A DNA stretch of 64,000 nucleotides. Source: Pseudazoarcus pumilus (GTDB lineage: Bacteria; Pseudomonadota; Gammaproteobacteria; Burkholderiales; Rhodocyclaceae). The DNA is taken from NCBI RefSeq assembly GCF_002872475.1, contig NZ_CP025682.1, positions 744,001 to 808,000 of the forward strand. Direction: 5' to 3'. Numbering within the stretch: the stretch's first letter is position 1; each line of letters begins with the position of its first letter. Made by a program: the position numbers and the translations under genes. The notes beneath the pieces were generated by a model, which worked only from the letters and a program-made list of their open reading frames with translations, did no database searches and was not told the DNA's origin. Of the stretch, positions 62,601-64,000 are shown in pieces.

Positions 62601-62725
62601 AGATCGGGGAAGACGTCCACCGGCGTCTGCGACAGCGTCAGCGCCCCCCAGGCCATCGCCGCCAGACTGGCGACGATGACCACCAGCCGGTTGGCGAGGC
62701 TGGCATCGAGTAACCACTTGAACAT
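59606..62725 (-). CDS. czcA: HME-family RND heavy-metal efflux pump
   Basis: 1039 residues, 12 helices and two large periplasmic loops. Signature stretches are VDVFPDLNKPTVTLMTEA, the helix-4 relay region AIAIGGLVDDAVVDVENIIR and the C-terminal AALIGFITLAGISVRNGIL. In CzcA the relay reads DFG-x3-D-x6-E; here the first Asp is not present (AIG) while a DD pair and Glu remain, so the metal class is uncertain (Zn/Co/Cd or Cu/Ag). Encoded with the CzcB-like adaptor; no CzcC-type channel gene lies in the window. Confidence 0.9.
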   Translation of the reverse strand: MFKWLLDASLANRLVVIVASLAAMAWGALTLSQTPVDVFPDLNKPTVTLMTEAGGMAAEEVEQLITFPLETAMNGLPGVESVRSVSSAGLSFIYVTFDWDTEIYRARQMVSERLGSMEQALPPGIVAHMGPISSIMGEIMQIAIPIDPQRISPMDVREYADWVLRLRLMSVPGVAQVIPIGGEVRQFQVQPDTARMRDLGITQEDLANALQGFAANTSGGFLELNGREYLIRHLGRTSVLEDLRQLALTVRNDQPVLLKQIAEVTFAPKVKRGDAGFEGQPAVILGVQKQPTADTIAVTRAIETALDEMKSSLPEGMAEPRVTFRQASFIEASIDTLTGKLIAASVFVAAILALFLGTLRPTLIALTAIPVSILITAMVFDYFGMSINTMTLGGLAIAIGGLVDDAVVDVENIIRRLKTARAAHPGIALPLLSIVRNASLEVRSGIVYATMIIVLVFLPLFALPGIEGRLFVPLGVAFIVSTLASLIVSVTLTPVLAFYLLPGMKSLEHGDTRLLAWIKRGYGRALARVLERPRPAVAAGAVAVLLAAAAVPTFPTTFLPPFNEGTLLVGLRLNPGVTLAESSALASEAERLVREVPEVTHVGRRSGRAELDEHAEGVHVSELDIGLIPASELTRSMDEIRADIRSRLVNLPAAVAIGQPISHRIDHMMSGVRSQIAIKLFGEDLDVLRSQAEALRARLADIPGLADLEVEKQVLAPQIKVRIDYAAAAAYGVPTSRVLSLLQAMVEGEELAQIVEGSRRFDLVVRLPDTARTVEGLSRMLIDTPSGFVPLSRLATIEDGDGPNQISRDDGRRRIVLSANVQERALSEVVEDIRARVSEHRLPEGYFITLGGQFEAQEQAARLVGMLALVSAALMFVVLFSRYRSYRLAALIMANIPLALVGAVIGLWLSGQPLSIAALIGFITLAGISVRNGILKVSHYINLMRSENENFDHAMILRGSLERLSPVLMTALVTAFALAPLLFEAERPGTEILHPVAVVIFSGLISSTLLDTFLTPALFWLFGRRDTERLMNQNEKEAF

Positions 62726-62737
62726 GTGCGCCTCCCC

Positions 62738-63847
62738 TCAGCGGATCTGGTTGACGAGGGCGGCGGCGCGCACCACCACGCGGTCGCCGTCGGTCAGCCC
62801 GGACGTCACCGCGACATGGCCGCCGTCGAGCGGCTCGCTCAGCACCACGCGCGGCTCGAAGTGCTCGGGCGCGGTCTTGACCCACACGATGGTCTGATTC
62901 GAGGGGTTCTTCATCAGCGCCGCGGCCGGCACGCGATGCCCGTCCACGGTGTCGGCCAGTTGCACCTGCACGCGCACGGTTTGCCCCAGCGCCAGCCCGT
63001 CCAGCGCCTCGCCGGTCGCAGCGAAGCGGATCGGCAGTGCCTGATCGCGCAGCGCGCTGGCCGTTCCGACGTGACGCAGTGCCAGCACGCGTCCGCCGAC
63101 CGCGAGGCTGCCGCCAGTGATGCGCGTGACGCGCTCGGGTTCATAAGCCAGCGCCTCGATGCGCAACCGCGTCGGGTCGACAATCTCGAACAGCGTCTCG
63201 CGCGCATCGACCACCTGACCGGCCACCGCGCGCGCCTCGGCGATCACGCCATCGACCGGCGCAGTAAGCGCCTCGCGCCCCTGCAGGCCGTCGCGCGTGG
63301 CGCGGATGCGTGTGTCCAGGCTCGCCAACGTTGCGGCGGCCTCGTCGATGTCCTTGCGTGGCACGCTGTCGGCCAGCTCGCGCAGGCGCTTCAGGCGGGC
63401 GCCGACGATGTCGCGCTCGGCGCGCAGTTCGGCCAGTTGCGCCTGCTGTCCGGCGCGTTCGATGGCGCCGGCCGCAGGCACCACCCAGGCCAGCACTTCG
63501 CCGCGTCGCACCGGCCGCCCCGGCTCCGGCAGGCCGTCCGGTCCGGCCTCGACGCGGCCGCCCTGCATGGGCTGCACCAGACCCCCGGCATTGGGGTCCA
63601 TTACCACACGGCCGTTCAGTTCCAGCGTGCGCGGCAGGGCTGCGCGCTCGACCGGCAGGGTGCGCACGCCGAGCTGGCGCTGCGCCGGCTTGGGCAGGAA
63701 GACGCTGCCGTCGGGTGCGCGGCGCGGGCCGTCGCCGGCCACCGGGGCGGCCTCCTCGCCATGGTCATGACCGGGGCCGCTCCACGCGGCGGGCATGGCC
63801 GTGCTCAGCGCAGCGAGCAGGCATAGTTGCAGGATGCGGGTCTTCAT
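62738..63847 (-). CDS. czcB: Periplasmic adaptor of the metal RND pump (CzcB-like)
   Basis: 369 residues with a signal peptide (LQLCLLAALSTAMPAAWSGP), a His motif (GHDHGEEAAP), a barrel-sandwich domain (RRGEVLAWVVPAAGAIERAG, ALTAPVDGVIAEARAVAGQV) and a coiled coil (about 130-185). ATG 63847 has GGGAGG at seven bases; it overlaps the preceding stop (ATGA). It links the pump to an outer-membrane channel encoded elsewhere. Confidence 0.9.
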   Translation of the reverse strand: MKTRILQLCLLAALSTAMPAAWSGPGHDHGEEAAPVAGDGPRRAPDGSVFLPKPAQRQLGVRTLPVERAALPRTLELNGRVVMDPNAGGLVQPMQGGRVEAGPDGLPEPGRPVRRGEVLAWVVPAAGAIERAGQQAQLAELRAERDIVGARLKRLRELADSVPRKDIDEAAATLASLDTRIRATRDGLQGREALTAPVDGVIAEARAVAGQVVDARETLFEIVDPTRLRIEALAYEPERVTRITGGSLAVGGRVLALRHVGTASALRDQALPIRFAATGEALDGLALGQTVRVQVQLADTVDGHRVPAAALMKNPSNQTIVWVKTAPEHFEPRVVLSEPLDGGHVAVTSGLTDGDRVVVRAAALVNQIR

Positions 63848-64000
63848 GCGCGCACCTCCCGCCCGCGGCCACCACGCAGCAGCGCGGCCAGCAGCGCCAG
63901 CAGTGCGCCGCCGGCGATGGCCCACGGCAGCCACTGTTCGGCATGGTCGTGTTCATCCGTAGCGGCTTCGTCGGCGTGATGCACGTCCAGCGTACCAACC
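63844..64000 (-). CDS. Membrane protein fragment upstream of czcB (cut by window edge)
   Basis: The C-terminal 51 residues of a frame entering from the right edge: VGTLDVHHADEAATDEHDHA, then WLPWAIAGGALLALLAALLR and GGRGREVRA. One membrane helix with His/Asp-rich residues before it. Its TGA overlaps the czcB ATG. Probably a small membrane subunit or regulator of the efflux system; identity unknown from the fragment. Confidence 0.7.
   Translation of the reverse strand, partial: VGTLDVHHADEAATDEHDHAEQWLPWAIAGGALLALLAALLRGGRGREVRA

Overview
The window is a GC-rich chromosomal segment of a betaproteobacterium, most likely Rhodocyclales (Azoarcus/Aromatoleum/Thauera-like). The clues are the gene orders petABC-sspA-sspB and dnaX-ybaB-recR, a small 4.5S SRP RNA, a HrcA/CIRCE-controlled groESL operon and an assimilatory nirBD-nitrate transporter operon. 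The organism is inferred from gene order and composition only; no database search was run.

Layout. 1-4860: leftward nitrate/nitrite assimilation operon (nirB, nirD, MFS nitrate transporter, PP2C-type phosphatase cut by the window edge) behind a good sigma-54 promoter and a long structured leader. 4892-8330: leftward four-gene Mla/Mce-type lipid transport operon with overlapping genes. 8546-13457: rightward HlyD/RbbA-like/ABC-2 exporter operon. 13475-18282: SRP RNA, ZIP metal transporter, cyclopropane fatty acid synthase and catalase-peroxidase. 18566-25335: dnaX-ybaB-recR, then cytochrome bc1 (petABC) and sspAB. 25367-33898: glycine-zipper protein, DadA-like dehydrogenase, fructose-1,6-bisphosphatase, PutA and a TamA-like Omp85 protein. 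36125-39795: TetR-controlled MFP/FtsX-type permease/ATPase exporter with a clear palindromic operator. 40019-42266: groESL with CIRCE, a dual promoter and an unexplained cluster of 20-bp repeats. 42355-44509: two-component system, then tRNA-Phe.

The most striking locus is 34056-35424. A minus-strand gene encodes almost intact eukaryotic-type ubiquitin (67 of the first 71 residues match human ubiquitin by eye, all seven lysines kept). The conjugating LRLRGG tail is replaced by a hydrophobic IPTL-CTERM-like tail ending in an RRR stretch. Divergently next to it lies a Sec-signal protein carrying a second C-terminal signal of the same kind. The ubiquitin gene has no visible N-terminal export signal. 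I read this as a possible two-gene envelope module built on an acquired ubiquitin.

44622-58070 is an accessory island behind tRNA-Phe. It holds a tyrosine integrase, a small unknown gene, an XRE regulator and a complete type I restriction-modification operon with a DUF262-HNH (GmrSD-like) nuclease gene nested between hsdS and hsdR. A second, divergent tyrosine recombinase with an internal HTH lies at the far end, followed by a perfect 25-nt palindrome and an orphan IS21-like terminus. No att direct repeat was found. From 58071 to the end is a leftward metal-resistance block: a partial membrane protein, CzcB-like adaptor, HME-type RND pump, a His-rich periplasmic protein and a DMT exporter with an unusually His-rich tail.
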